A program made the position numbers and the translations under genes. A stretch of 64,000 bases of DNA from Alphaproteobacteria bacterium (GTDB taxonomy: Bacteria; Pseudomonadota; Alphaproteobacteria; Rhodobacterales; Rhodobacteraceae). Location of the stretch: NCBI GenBank assembly GCA_029289325.1, contig JARFTV010000001.1, forward strand, positions 123,727-187,726. The letters are read 5' to 3'. Of this stretch, positions 8,577-15,704 are shown piece by piece; within the stretch, counting starts at the first letter, position 1; the number at the start of each line of letters is the position of its first letter. The notes below the pieces were generated by a model. That model had not been told where the DNA came from, ran no database searches, and was given only the letters and a program-made list of their open reading frames with translations.

Positions 8577-8647
8577 CGCAGGCCGAAGAAAGACAGGATG
8601 GCAACCACCACCACGACCAGGCCGACGATGTAGATGATACCGTTCAT
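8573..8647 (-). CDS. 24-residue single-span membrane peptide
   Basis: The peptide MNGIIYIVGLVVVVVAILSF plus FGLR is almost entirely one membrane helix. GGAGGTT six bases before the ATG is a good ribosome binding site, and an EcfG-like promoter lies about 47 bases upstream. Very similar tiny hydrophobic proteins are familiar from Rhodobacteraceae, but no function is known to me. It overlaps the end of the glycosylase gene by four bases. Confidence 0.7.
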   Translation of the reverse strand: MNGIIYIVGLVVVVVAILSFFGLR

Positions 8648-8693
8648 GGCAACCTCCGGTTCCGGCGACGGACAAGCCCCGCCGCGACAACCC

Positions 8694-8718
8694 AACCGCC
8701 CCGCCGCCGCAATGTTCC
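8694..8718 (-). promoter_or_regulatory. EcfG-type promoter of the 24-residue membrane peptide
   Basis: Minus strand: GGAAC (8718-8714), 16 bases, GGTT (8697-8694). Its -35 lies four bases from the -35 of the divergent promoter on the plus strand, so the two genes share one compact control region. Confidence 0.6.
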
Positions 8719-8722
8719 TGCG

Positions 8723-8748
8723 GGAACCTTCCGGCCCCGCTTCCGGTT
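8723..8748 (+). promoter_or_regulatory. EcfG-type promoter of the 8780-10106 gene group
   Basis: GGAAC at 8723-8727, 17 bases, GGTT at 8745-8748, with a predicted start near 8755 and the first ATG at 8780. It would drive the small acidic protein and the overlapping flavin-dependent oxidoreductase, and probably the DUF3008 gene. Confidence 0.6.
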
Positions 8749-8779
8749 GACCCGCGCCGCAACTGTCAGGACTGCGCCC

Positions 8780-8935
8780 ATGCCCAACGAACCGAAGCCC
8801 GCCGCCGAAAAGCGGACGCCACCTCTCGACCGCCGAAACGCCCAGGACGACCACGAAGGCTCGCCCCACAGGCCCGAGGAATTCGACGTGGCCAACCCGG
8901 CGAAGGTCGTCCCCGACCCCAAGGCCGACGAATGA
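8780..8935 (+). CDS. Small hydrophilic hypothetical protein
   Basis: A 51-residue, highly charged, proline-containing protein (MPNEPKPAAEKRTPPLDRR... ending NPAKVVPDPKADE). It has no predicted fold, signal or membrane segment and is probably disordered. CAGGA upstream serves as ribosome binding site. Its stop overlaps the ATG of the next gene (ATGA), indicating translational coupling. It belongs to the group of small stress proteins behind EcfG-like promoters. Confidence 0.65.
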   Translation: MPNEPKPAAEKRTPPLDRRNAQDDHEGSPHRPEEFDVANPAKVVPDPKADE

Positions 8936-9912
8936 CCCGCATCGGCTTTCACGCCAGCCACGAGCAATTTGCACCCTCGCATCTGCTGGCCTTGGTGAAA
9001 CTGGCGGAAGCCGCCGGTTTCGCCAGCGCCAAATCCTCGGACCACTTCCACCCGTGGAGCGAGCGGCAGGGCCAGTCCGGCTTTGCCTGGTCCTGGATGG
9101 GTGCGGCCCTGCAGGCCACCCGCTTCCCCATCGGCCTGATCTCAGCCCCCGGCTACCGTTACCACCCCGCCATCGTCGCCCAGGCCGCCGCCACCCTTGG
9201 GGAAATGTTCCCCGGCCGTTTCTGGCTTGCCCTTGGCAGCGGCGAGGCGATCAACGAGGCGTTCCTTGGCGACCACTGGCCGGAAAAGGCCGAGCGCAAT
9301 GCCCGGCTGCAGGAATCCGCGCTTCTGATCCGGGCGCTTCTTTCCGGGCAGACGGTCACGCACCGGGGCCGGGTCACGCTGGTCGAGGCCCGGCTCTACT
9401 CGCGCCCCACGACGCCGGTTCCGCTTTACGGCGCTGCCGTCTCACCCGAGACGGCCGCCTTCGTCGCCGGCTGGGCCGACGGGCTTCTGACCGTGGGGGG
9501 CGATCCTGACAACGTCGCCCGCGTGGTCGGCGCCTTCCGCGAGGCCGGGGGAGAGGGCAAACCGATCCACATCCAGCACGCTCTGGCATGGGACAGTTCG
9601 GATGAGGCAGCGCTCGCCGGGGCCATGGACCAATGGGCCCCCGCCATCATCGGCGGCGAGGTCGCCTGGGATCTCCGCCGTCCCGCGGATTTCGACCATG
9701 TCGCGCAACTCGTCACGCCCGAAATCCTGCAGGATCGCATAGACATCTCGGCCGACCTCGGCTGGCACCGCGACCGCATCGCCGCCCTCTGCGCTCTGGG
9801 CGACACCGTGCATCTGCACTGCGTCACCCGCAACCAGGAGGCTTTCATCGAAACCTTCGGCGCCCGCGTGCTCCCCGAGCTTCGCGACAAACCCGCCAGC
9901 GCCGCATCATGA
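8932..9912 (+). CDS. Luciferase-like (LLM class) flavin oxidoreductase, non-F420 type
   Basis: A 326-residue TIM-barrel of the bacterial-luciferase superfamily. The start TRIGFHASHEQFAPSHLLALV and the stretch GMFPGRFWLALGSGEAINE-like (EMFPGRFWLALGSGEAINE here) match the subgroup annotated as probable non-F420 flavinoid oxidoreductases. These enzymes use reduced flavin; the physiological substrate is unknown. It is translationally coupled to the upstream small gene, and the DUF3008 gene follows 11 bases later, so the three probably form one stress-induced operon. Confidence 0.85.
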   Translation: MTRIGFHASHEQFAPSHLLALVKLAEAAGFASAKSSDHFHPWSERQGQSGFAWSWMGAALQATRFPIGLISAPGYRYHPAIVAQAAATLGEMFPGRFWLALGSGEAINEAFLGDHWPEKAERNARLQESALLIRALLSGQTVTHRGRVTLVEARLYSRPTTPVPLYGAAVSPETAAFVAGWADGLLTVGGDPDNVARVVGAFREAGGEGKPIHIQHALAWDSSDEAALAGAMDQWAPAIIGGEVAWDLRRPADFDHVAQLVTPEILQDRIDISADLGWHRDRIAALCALGDTVHLHCVTRNQEAFIETFGARVLPELRDKPASAAS

Positions 9913-9923
9913 GGAGAGAACCC

Positions 9924-10106
9924 ATGCCCGCCAAGTCCAAAGCCCAGCAAAAGGCCGCCGGAGCCGCCCTCGCCGCCAAGCGCGGCGAGGCCGAAAAGCA
10001 GGACCTGAAAGGTGCCTCGCGCGACATGGTCGAAAGCATGACCGAGAAAGAGCTGGAAGAGCTGGCGTCGACCAAACGCAAGGGCCTGCCCGAGAAGAAG
10101 GACTAG
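9924..10106 (+). CDS. DUF3008 family protein
   Basis: A 60-residue lysine-rich protein: MPAKSKAQQKAAGAALAAKR, then LKGASRDMVESMTEKELEELASTKRKGLPEKK. This is the characteristic DUF3008 sequence over its full length. GAGGAGAG precedes the ATG. Function is unknown; the family is small, basic and often placed with stress genes, and here it closes a probable EcfG-driven operon. Its 3' end overlaps the convergent membrane-protein gene by four bases. Confidence 0.85.
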   Translation: MPAKSKAQQKAAGAALAAKRGEAEKQDLKGASRDMVESMTEKELEELASTKRKGLPEKKD

Positions 10107-10351
10107 TCCCTCTCGCCAAGGTTCATCACCGCGACATTCATCGCCAGCGTCCCGAACAGCATCGCCGCATAGGCGAAGAAGGCCGCGGTCAAGGTCGCGC
10201 CCTGGTCGGCTCCGACGATCAGCTGATGCAGGCCCATGATGTCCCACCAGAGGACCGCCTCCGCCAGGATCAGTCCAAGGACCGCTCCATTGCAGAACTG
10301 CGCCAGCATGAAGCGCAGAAGGCGGGGCAAGGCGGCGGTCGGTGCTTTCAC
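10103..10351 (-). CDS. Small membrane protein of unknown function
   Basis: Eighty-two residues from a GTG start preceded by AGGAGG. Two hydrophobic segments are seen (FCNGAVLGLILAEAVLWWDIMG and AAFFAYAAMLFGTLAMNVAVM), so it is probably an inner-membrane protein with two spans. No family recognised. Two EcfG-like promoters lie upstream on this strand, the nearer leaving a leader of only about 16 bases. It is divergent from the PRC-barrel gene. Confidence 0.65.
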   Translation of the reverse strand: MKAPTAALPRLLRFMLAQFCNGAVLGLILAEAVLWWDIMGLHQLIVGADQGATLTAAFFAYAAMLFGTLAMNVAVMNLGERD

Positions 10352-10373
10352 GGCGGGTCCTCCTGTCCCGGTC

Positions 10374-10398
10374 AACCTCCGCCTGCCGCCATTGTTCC
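10374..10398 (-). promoter_or_regulatory. EcfG-type promoter (proximal) of the small membrane protein
   Basis: Minus strand: GGAAC (10398-10394), 16 bases, GGTT (10377-10374). The predicted start near 10367 is just ahead of the AGGAGG and GTG start at 10351. Confidence 0.55.
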
Positions 10399-10400
10399 CC

Positions 10401-10428
10401 GGAACCGTCCTGCCCCCGGCGGCGTTCC
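10401..10428. promoter_or_regulatory. Palindromic bidirectional EcfG-type promoter
   Basis: Plus strand: GGAAC (10401-10405), 17 bases, CGTT (10423-10426), an exact general-stress match serving the PRC-barrel gene. The minus strand of the same segment reads GGAAC (10428-10424), 17 bases, GGTT (10406-10403), serving the divergent small membrane protein. The ends GGAACC and CGTTCC make the element nearly self-complementary, so one site can be read both ways. Confidence 0.65.
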
Positions 10429-10451
10429 CCTGCCCCACGATGGAGGACAGG

Positions 10452-10748
10452 ATGCACCACGCAAGCCACATCCCGCTGACCCCGGCCGAGCTGACCGACG
10501 AGACCCTGATCGGCGCAACGGTCTATGACCAAGACGACAACAAGCTCGGCACCATCGACCACATCCACCACAGCGCCGCTGCAACGCGGGTCGTGATCGA
10601 CGTGGGCGGTTTCCTGGGGCTTGGGGCGAAACCCGTCCTTCTCGGGCTGGACCAGATCGACATGATGCGCGACGCGGGCGGCCGCGTGCTGGGCGTCACC
10701 GCCTGGACCAAGGCGCAGCTCCAGGACCTGCCCGAACATCGGGACTAG
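10452..10748 (+). CDS. PRC-barrel domain protein
   Basis: Ninety-eight residues beginning MHHASHIPLTPAEL. The second of two in-frame ATGs is chosen because GGAGGACAGG lies just before it. The PRC-barrel motif is clear: DETLIGATVYDQDDNKLGTIDHIH followed by VVIDVGGFLGLGAKPVLLGLDQI. PRC-barrels occur in photosynthetic reaction centre subunit H, RimM and many small stress proteins; this stand-alone form has no known partner. No signal peptide. It has an exact EcfG-type promoter about 25 bases upstream. Confidence 0.88.
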   Translation: MHHASHIPLTPAELTDETLIGATVYDQDDNKLGTIDHIHHSAAATRVVIDVGGFLGLGAKPVLLGLDQIDMMRDAGGRVLGVTAWTKAQLQDLPEHRD

Positions 10749-10757
10749 GACCTTCCG

Positions 10758-10782
10758 GGAACAATCGGCCGGCCGGCCGGTT
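10758..10782 (+). promoter_or_regulatory. EcfG-type promoter of the proline-rich protein
   Basis: GGAAC at 10758-10762, 16 bases largely made of GGCC repeats, GGTT at 10779-10782. The segment is again almost palindromic (GGAAC to GTTCC). The predicted start near 10789 precedes the ATG at 10813. Confidence 0.6.
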
Positions 10783-10812
10783 CCCTTCCCTCCGCCAGTG
10801 AAGGAGCAACTG

Positions 10813-11028
10813 ATGGCCCTGCCAGACCCCAGCCAGCCCGATACCCTGCCCGGTCAGGAGCCCGGAGCCCCGCGGCCCGACCTGCCCGATCCCGGCCCCG
10901 ACCTTCCTGTCCCCGGGAACGAGCCGCCGGACAGTTTCCCAGATCCGATGCCTGACCCGCGTCCGATCCCGGCGCAGGACCCGATCAACCCGCCGCCGGG
11001 CGAGATCACGCCGCCAATCCGCAGTTAG
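10813..11028 (+). CDS. Proline-rich small protein
   Basis: Seventy-one residues with prolines throughout in PD/PG steps (PDLPDPGPDLPVPGNEPPD). The ATG is preceded by AAGGAG. The sequence should be extended and disordered, with no signal peptide. I do not recognise a function. It is the last of the row of small genes with EcfG-like promoters, and its stop overlaps the convergent EVE-domain gene by four bases. Confidence 0.65.
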   Translation: MALPDPSQPDTLPGQEPGAPRPDLPDPGPDLPVPGNEPPDSFPDPMPDPRPIPAQDPINPPPGEITPPIRS

Positions 11029-11444
11029 GGTTCGACTCCGCCCAGCCGGCAGATGATCTCCCATTCCTCGGCTGTCACCGGCTGCACCGAGAGGCGGGTA
11101 TTGTTCACCAGCACCATCTTCTCAAGGCCGGGAGTGACCTTGCATTCCTCCAGCGTGATCGCGCGCTGGAGCGGTTTCACCGCCTTGATCCAGACACAGT
11201 CCCAGCGCGGATCGTCCGTCGTGCTGTCGGGCGTGCTCTCGCGGCAGACCTCGACGGTGCCGACGATCTCTTTCCCGATATTCGAGTGGTAGAAGAACCC
11301 CCGATCGCCCAGCCGCATCGCGCGCATGTTGTTGCGCGCCTGATAGTTGCGGACCCCGTGCCACTCCTCGCCCTCGTCGCCCTTGGCGACCTGGTGATCC
11401 CAGCCCCAGACGTCCGGCTCGGACTTGAACAGCCAGAAGCTCAT
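11025..11444 (-). CDS. EVE domain protein
   Basis: A 139-residue EVE/PUA-like protein: MSFWLFKSEPDVWGWDHQ, GVRNYQARNNMRAMRLGDRGFFYHSN, and IGKEIVGTVEV are family hallmarks. EVE domains bind modified bases in nucleic acid; the biological target of this stand-alone form is not established. Start chosen at MSFWLF rather than the ATG six codons upstream because the family begins there. It overlaps yciI by four bases and ends the tsaD-gpsA-yciI-EVE gene row. Confidence 0.92.
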   Translation of the reverse strand: MSFWLFKSEPDVWGWDHQVAKGDEGEEWHGVRNYQARNNMRAMRLGDRGFFYHSNIGKEIVGTVEVCRESTPDSTTDDPRWDCVWIKAVKPLQRAITLEECKVTPGLEKMVLVNNTRLSVQPVTAEEWEIICRLGGVEP

Positions 11445-11713
11445 CCGATCACCCGCTTCCATTCCTGGATCATCACCGAGCTGAACAGCCCTGCCTTCGC
11501 ATAGGGATCAGCCGCCGCCCAGGCCTCGGCCTCGGCCTTGGACCCGACACCCAGGATCACCAGACTGCCGCACATCTGCCCGGCTGCGTCGATGAAGGGA
11601 CCGGCCTGCTCCACCACGCCGGTCTGCTGGATATACTCCAGATGGGCCGCACGGTTCTCGACCCGGGTTTGCAGGGCGTTGGGTTTGTCCAGACAGATCA
11701 GGGCATAGCGCAT
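11441..11713 (-). CDS. YciI family protein
   Basis: Ninety residues of the YciI/dimeric alpha-beta barrel fold: [63 protein letters not shown]. The conserved His (AAHLEYI) and Asp-Pro (ADPYAKAGLF) are present. Biochemical role unknown. It overlaps the end of gpsA by 16 bases and the start of the EVE gene by four, so the three genes are probably translated from one message. Confidence 0.92.
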   Translation of the reverse strand: MRYALICLDKPNALQTRVENRAAHLEYIQQTGVVEQAGPFIDAAGQMCGSLVILGVGSKAEAEAWAAADPYAKAGLFSSVMIQEWKRVIG

Positions 11714-12669
11714 GGTCGTTCCTGTTTCAAAGGTCGGCTCATCAGATGGGCCTCGGCACTTTCCAGCGTGATCCGGCCCGAGGCAAGGGCATCCACCATC
11801 TCGGTCACCGGCATCTCGACGGCCTTCTCGGCAGCCAGCCGCACCACGGCGCGGGCGGTGGCCACCCCTTCCACCGTGACCGAGGGATCGAAGGCCTCAC
11901 GCCGGCCCAGCGCCTGGCCGAAGCGGAAGTTCCTCGATTGCGGCGAGGTGCAGGTCAGCACGAGATCCCCGAAACCCGACAGGCCCGCCAGCGTCTCGGC
12001 CCGCGCGCCCAGCGCCTCGGCCAGACGCACCATCTCGGCATAGCCGCGCGTCATCAGGGCGGCACGGGCGCTGTCGCCCAGACCAGCGCCACTCACCACG
12101 CCCGCCGCAATGGCGATCACGTTCTTCAGCGCCCCGCCCAACTCGGCCCCCCGGACGTCGTCGGTCCGGTAAAGCCGCAGCATGGGGGTCGACAGCAGCT
12201 TTTGCAGATGCGCGGCATCCCAAACTGCGGCCAGGGTCAGTGCCGTCGGCAGGCCCCGCGCGATGTCCGTCGCGAAACTGGGCCCGGTCAGGATTGCCAC
12301 CTCGGCCCCGGGGCGCCGGGCCCGGATCAGTTCGACCGGGCCGGTCAGGCTGGCAAGGTCCACGCCCTTGCAGCAGGCCACCAGCGGTTGCCGCGCATCG
12401 ATCTGCGGCCAAAGGTCCAGAAGCCCGCCCAGCGCCTGCATCGGCACCGCCAGCAGCAGCGCCTGCCCGCCCCGGACCTCCTCGATCGCGCCATGCACCG
12501 ACAGACGCTCTGGCAAGGTCACGCCCGGCAGCGCAGCGCTTTGCCGAGTTGCCTGCATCTCGCGCACGCGGGCCTCATCCCGCGCCCAAAGCCGCACCTC
12601 ACGGCCCGCGCTGGCCAGCGCCACCGCCAGTGCCGTCCCGAACGCTCCCGCCCCCAGGATTCCGATCAC
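11698..12669 (-). CDS. gpsA: NAD(P)-dependent glycerol-3-phosphate dehydrogenase
   Basis: A 323-residue cytosolic enzyme that reduces dihydroxyacetone phosphate to sn-glycerol-3-phosphate for phospholipid synthesis. The N-terminal Rossmann motif [17 protein letters not shown], the VACCKGVD segment with catalytic-region Lys, [15 protein letters not shown] and [14 protein letters not shown] are all in place. Length is normal. It overlaps tsaD by four bases upstream and yciI downstream, in the gene order common in Rhodobacteraceae. Confidence 0.97.
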   Translation of the reverse strand: MIGILGAGAFGTALAVALASAGREVRLWARDEARVREMQATRQSAALPGVTLPERLSVHGAIEEVRGGQALLLAVPMQALGGLLDLWPQIDARQPLVACCKGVDLASLTGPVELIRARRPGAEVAILTGPSFATDIARGLPTALTLAAVWDAAHLQKLLSTPMLRLYRTDDVRGAELGGALKNVIAIAAGVVSGAGLGDSARAALMTRGYAEMVRLAEALGARAETLAGLSGFGDLVLTCTSPQSRNFRFGQALGRREAFDPSVTVEGVATARAVVRLAAEKAVEMPVTEMVDALASGRITLESAEAHLMSRPLKQERPCAMP

Positions 12670-13748
12670 GCCTTGGCCCCCTTCTTCCCCGACCCCAGCA
12701 GCGCCGGAGCCGTCTCATCCAGCGGCCATCGGGGCCGGGCGACGAAACCGGGCGGAGTCTCCAGCCCCGCCCGCAGCCGCTCGATCCCGGCCCAGGCGAT
12801 CATCGCCGCGTTGTCGGTGCACAGCCGCAAAGGTGGGGCAAGGAAAGGCACCCCGGCGCGTTCGGCCACCGCGACCAGCCGCCCGCGGATCACCTGGTTC
12901 GCCGCCACGCCCCCCGCCACGCAGAGCGCGGTGGGCCGCGCCTCGCACAGTTCCAGCGCCCGCGTCGTCTTGATCGCCAGCACATCCGCCACCGCCGCCT
13001 GGAACCCGGCGCAAAGGTCGCGGCGGTCCCGCACGGTGATCCCGCCCTTTTCGGCCACCAGCGCATCCCGCGCCCGCAGCAGCGCGGTCTTCAGACCGGA
13101 AAAGGACATGTCACAGCCCTCACGGTCCAGAAGCGGCCGGGGGAAAGGAAACCGCTTGCCATCGCCCAGCGCCGCCTCCGCCTCGACCGACGGACCACCC
13201 GGCTGGGGCAGGGCCAGCAGTTTCGCCGTCTTGTCGAAGGCCTCGCCCGGGGCATCGTCGATCGTCCCGCCCAGCCTGCGGAAACGGTCCACACCCTCGA
13301 CCAGCAGGAACTGGCAATGCCCGCCGGACACCAGCAGCATCAGATAGGGAAACCCGATCCCGTCCGTCAGCCGCGGTGTCAGCGCATGGCCCGCCAGATG
13401 GTTCACCGCCACCAGCGGCTTTCCCGTCGCCGCCGCAAGCCCGCGCGCCAGCATCACGCCCGAGAGCACACCGCCGATCAGCCCCGGTCCCGCCGTGACC
13501 GCGATCCCGTCGATCTGGTCCAGCCCCATACCCGAGGCCGCCAGCGCCTCTTCCACCACCCCGTCCAGCCGCTCGGCATGGGCGCGGGCCGCGATCTCGG
13601 GAACCACGCCGCCATAGGCTTCATGCAAGGAGGTCTGGCCAAGAACGACCGATGACAGGACCTCTACCTCTTTGCCCGCGCGCACCACCGCGGCTGCGGT
13701 GTCGTCGCAGCTTGATTCGATGCCAAGCAGGGTCAGGGTCCGGGTCAT
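12666..13748 (-). CDS. tsaD: tRNA N6-adenosine threonylcarbamoyltransferase
   Basis: A 360-residue TsaD/Kae1 protein that transfers threonylcarbamoyl to A37 of tRNAs reading ANN codons, with TsaB and TsaE. The start [18 protein letters not shown] is canonical; longer in-frame starts run into the divergent hemD. The metal-binding motif HLAGH is at residues 117-121. [12 protein letters not shown] and [13 protein letters not shown] also match. It is followed directly by gpsA and is divergent from hemD with only 23 bases between the starts. Confidence 0.97.
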   Translation of the reverse strand: MTRTLTLLGIESSCDDTAAAVVRAGKEVEVLSSVVLGQTSLHEAYGGVVPEIAARAHAERLDGVVEEALAASGMGLDQIDGIAVTAGPGLIGGVLSGVMLARGLAAATGKPLVAVNHLAGHALTPRLTDGIGFPYLMLLVSGGHCQFLLVEGVDRFRRLGGTIDDAPGEAFDKTAKLLALPQPGGPSVEAEAALGDGKRFPFPRPLLDREGCDMSFSGLKTALLRARDALVAEKGGITVRDRRDLCAGFQAAVADVLAIKTTRALELCEARPTALCVAGGVAANQVIRGRLVAVAERAGVPFLAPPLRLCTDNAAMIAWAGIERLRAGLETPPGFVARPRWPLDETAPALLGSGKKGAKA

Positions 13749-13771
13749 GGCCGCCGTTGCGTGAAGGGTGC

Positions 13772-14527
13772 ATGGCAGGTAACACCTTGGGCATGGCCAT
13801 ACAATCCGACTCCGCCCCTCTGCCGGTGCTGCTGACGCGGCCCGAGCAGGAGTCCCGCGCCTTCGCCACCACGCTGGCCGACCGCTTCGGCCCCCGACTG
13901 CGCCCGGTGGTGTCACCCCTGATGCGGCCCGAGACCCTGACCCCCACCTTGCCGCCCGGTCCCTTCGCCGGAGTGATCTTCACCTCGCCGCAGGGTGTCG
14001 CCTCGGCCGCGGCGTTTCGCGCACAGCTTCCCGATCTCGCCTGGTGCGTCGGCGCAAGGACCGCGCGTGAGGCGCGGGCCGCCGGCTTTCAGGCCCGCTC
14101 TGCCGATGGCGACGCGGTGGCGCTGATCGCCGCGATCCGCGCCGATCCGCCGCCCGGCGCGCTTCTCCACCTGCAGGGAAAGGATACGCGCGGCGATGTC
14201 GCCGGTCACCTCAGCCGCGCCGGCATCCCCACCGCCCGCGCCGTCGTCTACCACCAGGCACCCCAGCCCCTCACGGCCGAGGCGGCGGAACTCCTCTCCC
14301 GGCCTGGCGTTGTGCTCGTGCCGCTGTTCTCCCCCCGCAGCGCCCGGCTGTTCCTGAAGGCCCTGCCCACTCCGACCGGCGCCGACCTTCGCCTTGCCGC
14401 GATCAGCCCTGCGGCGGCCGAGGTCCTTTCTCCCCTCGGGTTGCAGGTGGCGGTGGCCCGGCGGCCGGACGCCGAAGCGATGGTCGAAGCGGTCGGCAGC
14501 CTGATTGCCGCAGCCCCGCCGCCTTGA
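13772..14527 (+). CDS. hemD: Uroporphyrinogen-III synthase
   Basis: About 251 residues. HemD cyclises hydroxymethylbilane to uroporphyrinogen III in heme, siroheme and bacteriochlorophyll synthesis. The family is poorly conserved; support comes from [63 protein letters not shown] and VVYHQAP. The ATG chosen has GAAGGG just upstream; an ATG seven codons later is possible. The neighbours (mitofilin-like protein, hemY) are the usual ones for alphaproteobacterial hemD. Confidence 0.9.
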   Translation: MAGNTLGMAIQSDSAPLPVLLTRPEQESRAFATTLADRFGPRLRPVVSPLMRPETLTPTLPPGPFAGVIFTSPQGVASAAAFRAQLPDLAWCVGARTAREARAAGFQARSADGDAVALIAAIRADPPPGALLHLQGKDTRGDVAGHLSRAGIPTARAVVYHQAPQPLTAEAAELLSRPGVVLVPLFSPRSARLFLKALPTPTGADLRLAAISPAAAEVLSPLGLQVAVARRPDAEAMVEAVGSLIAAAPPP

Positions 14528-14582
14528 ACGCCCCGGCGGTGAGTGCTTAGGTTAAGTTCAACTGGGTGAAAGGGCCAAGGCC

Positions 14583-15704
14583 ATGGCAAGACGCAAGGAT
14601 CCCTTGACCGAAGCGGCGACCGAACCCCCGGTCCAGCCCGCGGAAAGCCCTGCGCCCGACAGCCCGCCCCCCGTGGTCGAGCCTCTGCCCGACCCCGCTC
14701 CCCCGGATGCGGTGGCCGCCGAGATAGTGCCGCCACCCGAACCCACGCCAACTCCGCCGCCGCCGCGTCGTGGTGGATTGGGAATCTTCGGCCCGCTTCT
14801 GGGTGGCGCGCTGGCCGCCGCGGGCGGTTTCGCCCTGTCGCATTACAACGTCCTCGGCATGGCCCCGCCCCCCGCGCCCGTGGTGGACCTGGCCCCGCTG
14901 GTCCGGGCCGACCAGGACCAGTCCGCCGCCCTCACCACGCTGCGCGGCGATCTCGACGCCCTTTCCAGCCGTCTTGCCACGCTGGAATCCGCTCCCGGCA
15001 CCGAACCCGACACCGCCCGCCTTGATGCTCTGGACCAGCGCCTCGCAACCATCGAATCGCTTCCCCAGGACGGCACCGCCTCGACCGCCGCCCTTGCCGC
15101 ACGGCTGGCCGATCTTGAGCAGCGCCTGGCCGCCCAGCCCTCCGCCGCCGACCAGGCCGAAGTCGACGCCGCGCTCGCCCGCTTGGCCGAGGCTGAAGCC
15201 GCCGCCACCCGCCGCGCCGACGAAGCCGCCGCAGCCGCAGCCGAGGCGACCCGCGCCGCCGCCCTTGGCAGGTTGCGCGACGTAGTCGCCTCTGGCGCGG
15301 CCTTCCAGGCCGAGCTTGACGCGCTGGACGACCCCGACCTTACGGCCGCTCTCGCACGCCACGCCGAAGGGGTGCCGACGCTGGCAACCCTGCAGGCCGA
15401 GTTCCCCGAACCCGCCCGCCAGACCCTGCAACGCGCCCGCGCAAGCGCGACCGAGGACGGTTGGGGCGCCCGCCTGACCGACTTCCTCGCCGCCCAGACC
15501 GGCGCCCGCTCCCTCACTCCGCGGGAAGGCACCGACCCTGACGCCATCCTCTCCCGCGCGGAATTCGCCTTGTCCGAGGGTCGCCTTGCCGACGCCCTGT
15601 CCGAAGTAAGGTCGCTCGACGACCCACTCCGCGCCCCCTTCGCCGACTGGATCGCCCGGGCCGAGGCCCGCCTTGCCGTCACCGCCGCGCTGGAGGGCAA
15701 CTGA
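14583..15704 (+). CDS. Mitofilin-like inner-membrane protein
   Basis: A 373-residue protein with the layout of bacterial mitofilin (Mic60) homologues (COG4223). The first 60 residues are Pro/Glu-rich and cytosolic, followed by one membrane span (GIFGPLLGGALAAAGGFALS), a long Ala/Glu/Leu coiled coil (about 100-240), and a C-terminal domain with ARAEARLAVTAALEGN at the end. Alphaproteobacterial members shape intracytoplasmic membranes. The gene sits between hemD and hemY, as is typical, and its TGA overlaps the hemY ATG by one base. Confidence 0.85.
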   Translation: MARRKDPLTEAATEPPVQPAESPAPDSPPPVVEPLPDPAPPDAVAAEIVPPPEPTPTPPPPRRGGLGIFGPLLGGALAAAGGFALSHYNVLGMAPPPAPVVDLAPLVRADQDQSAALTTLRGDLDALSSRLATLESAPGTEPDTARLDALDQRLATIESLPQDGTASTAALAARLADLEQRLAAQPSAADQAEVDAALARLAEAEAAATRRADEAAAAAAEATRAAALGRLRDVVASGAAFQAELDALDDPDLTAALARHAEGVPTLATLQAEFPEPARQTLQRARASATEDGWGARLTDFLAAQTGARSLTPREGTDPDAILSRAEFALSEGRLADALSEVRSLDDPLRAPFADWIARAEARLAVTAALEGN

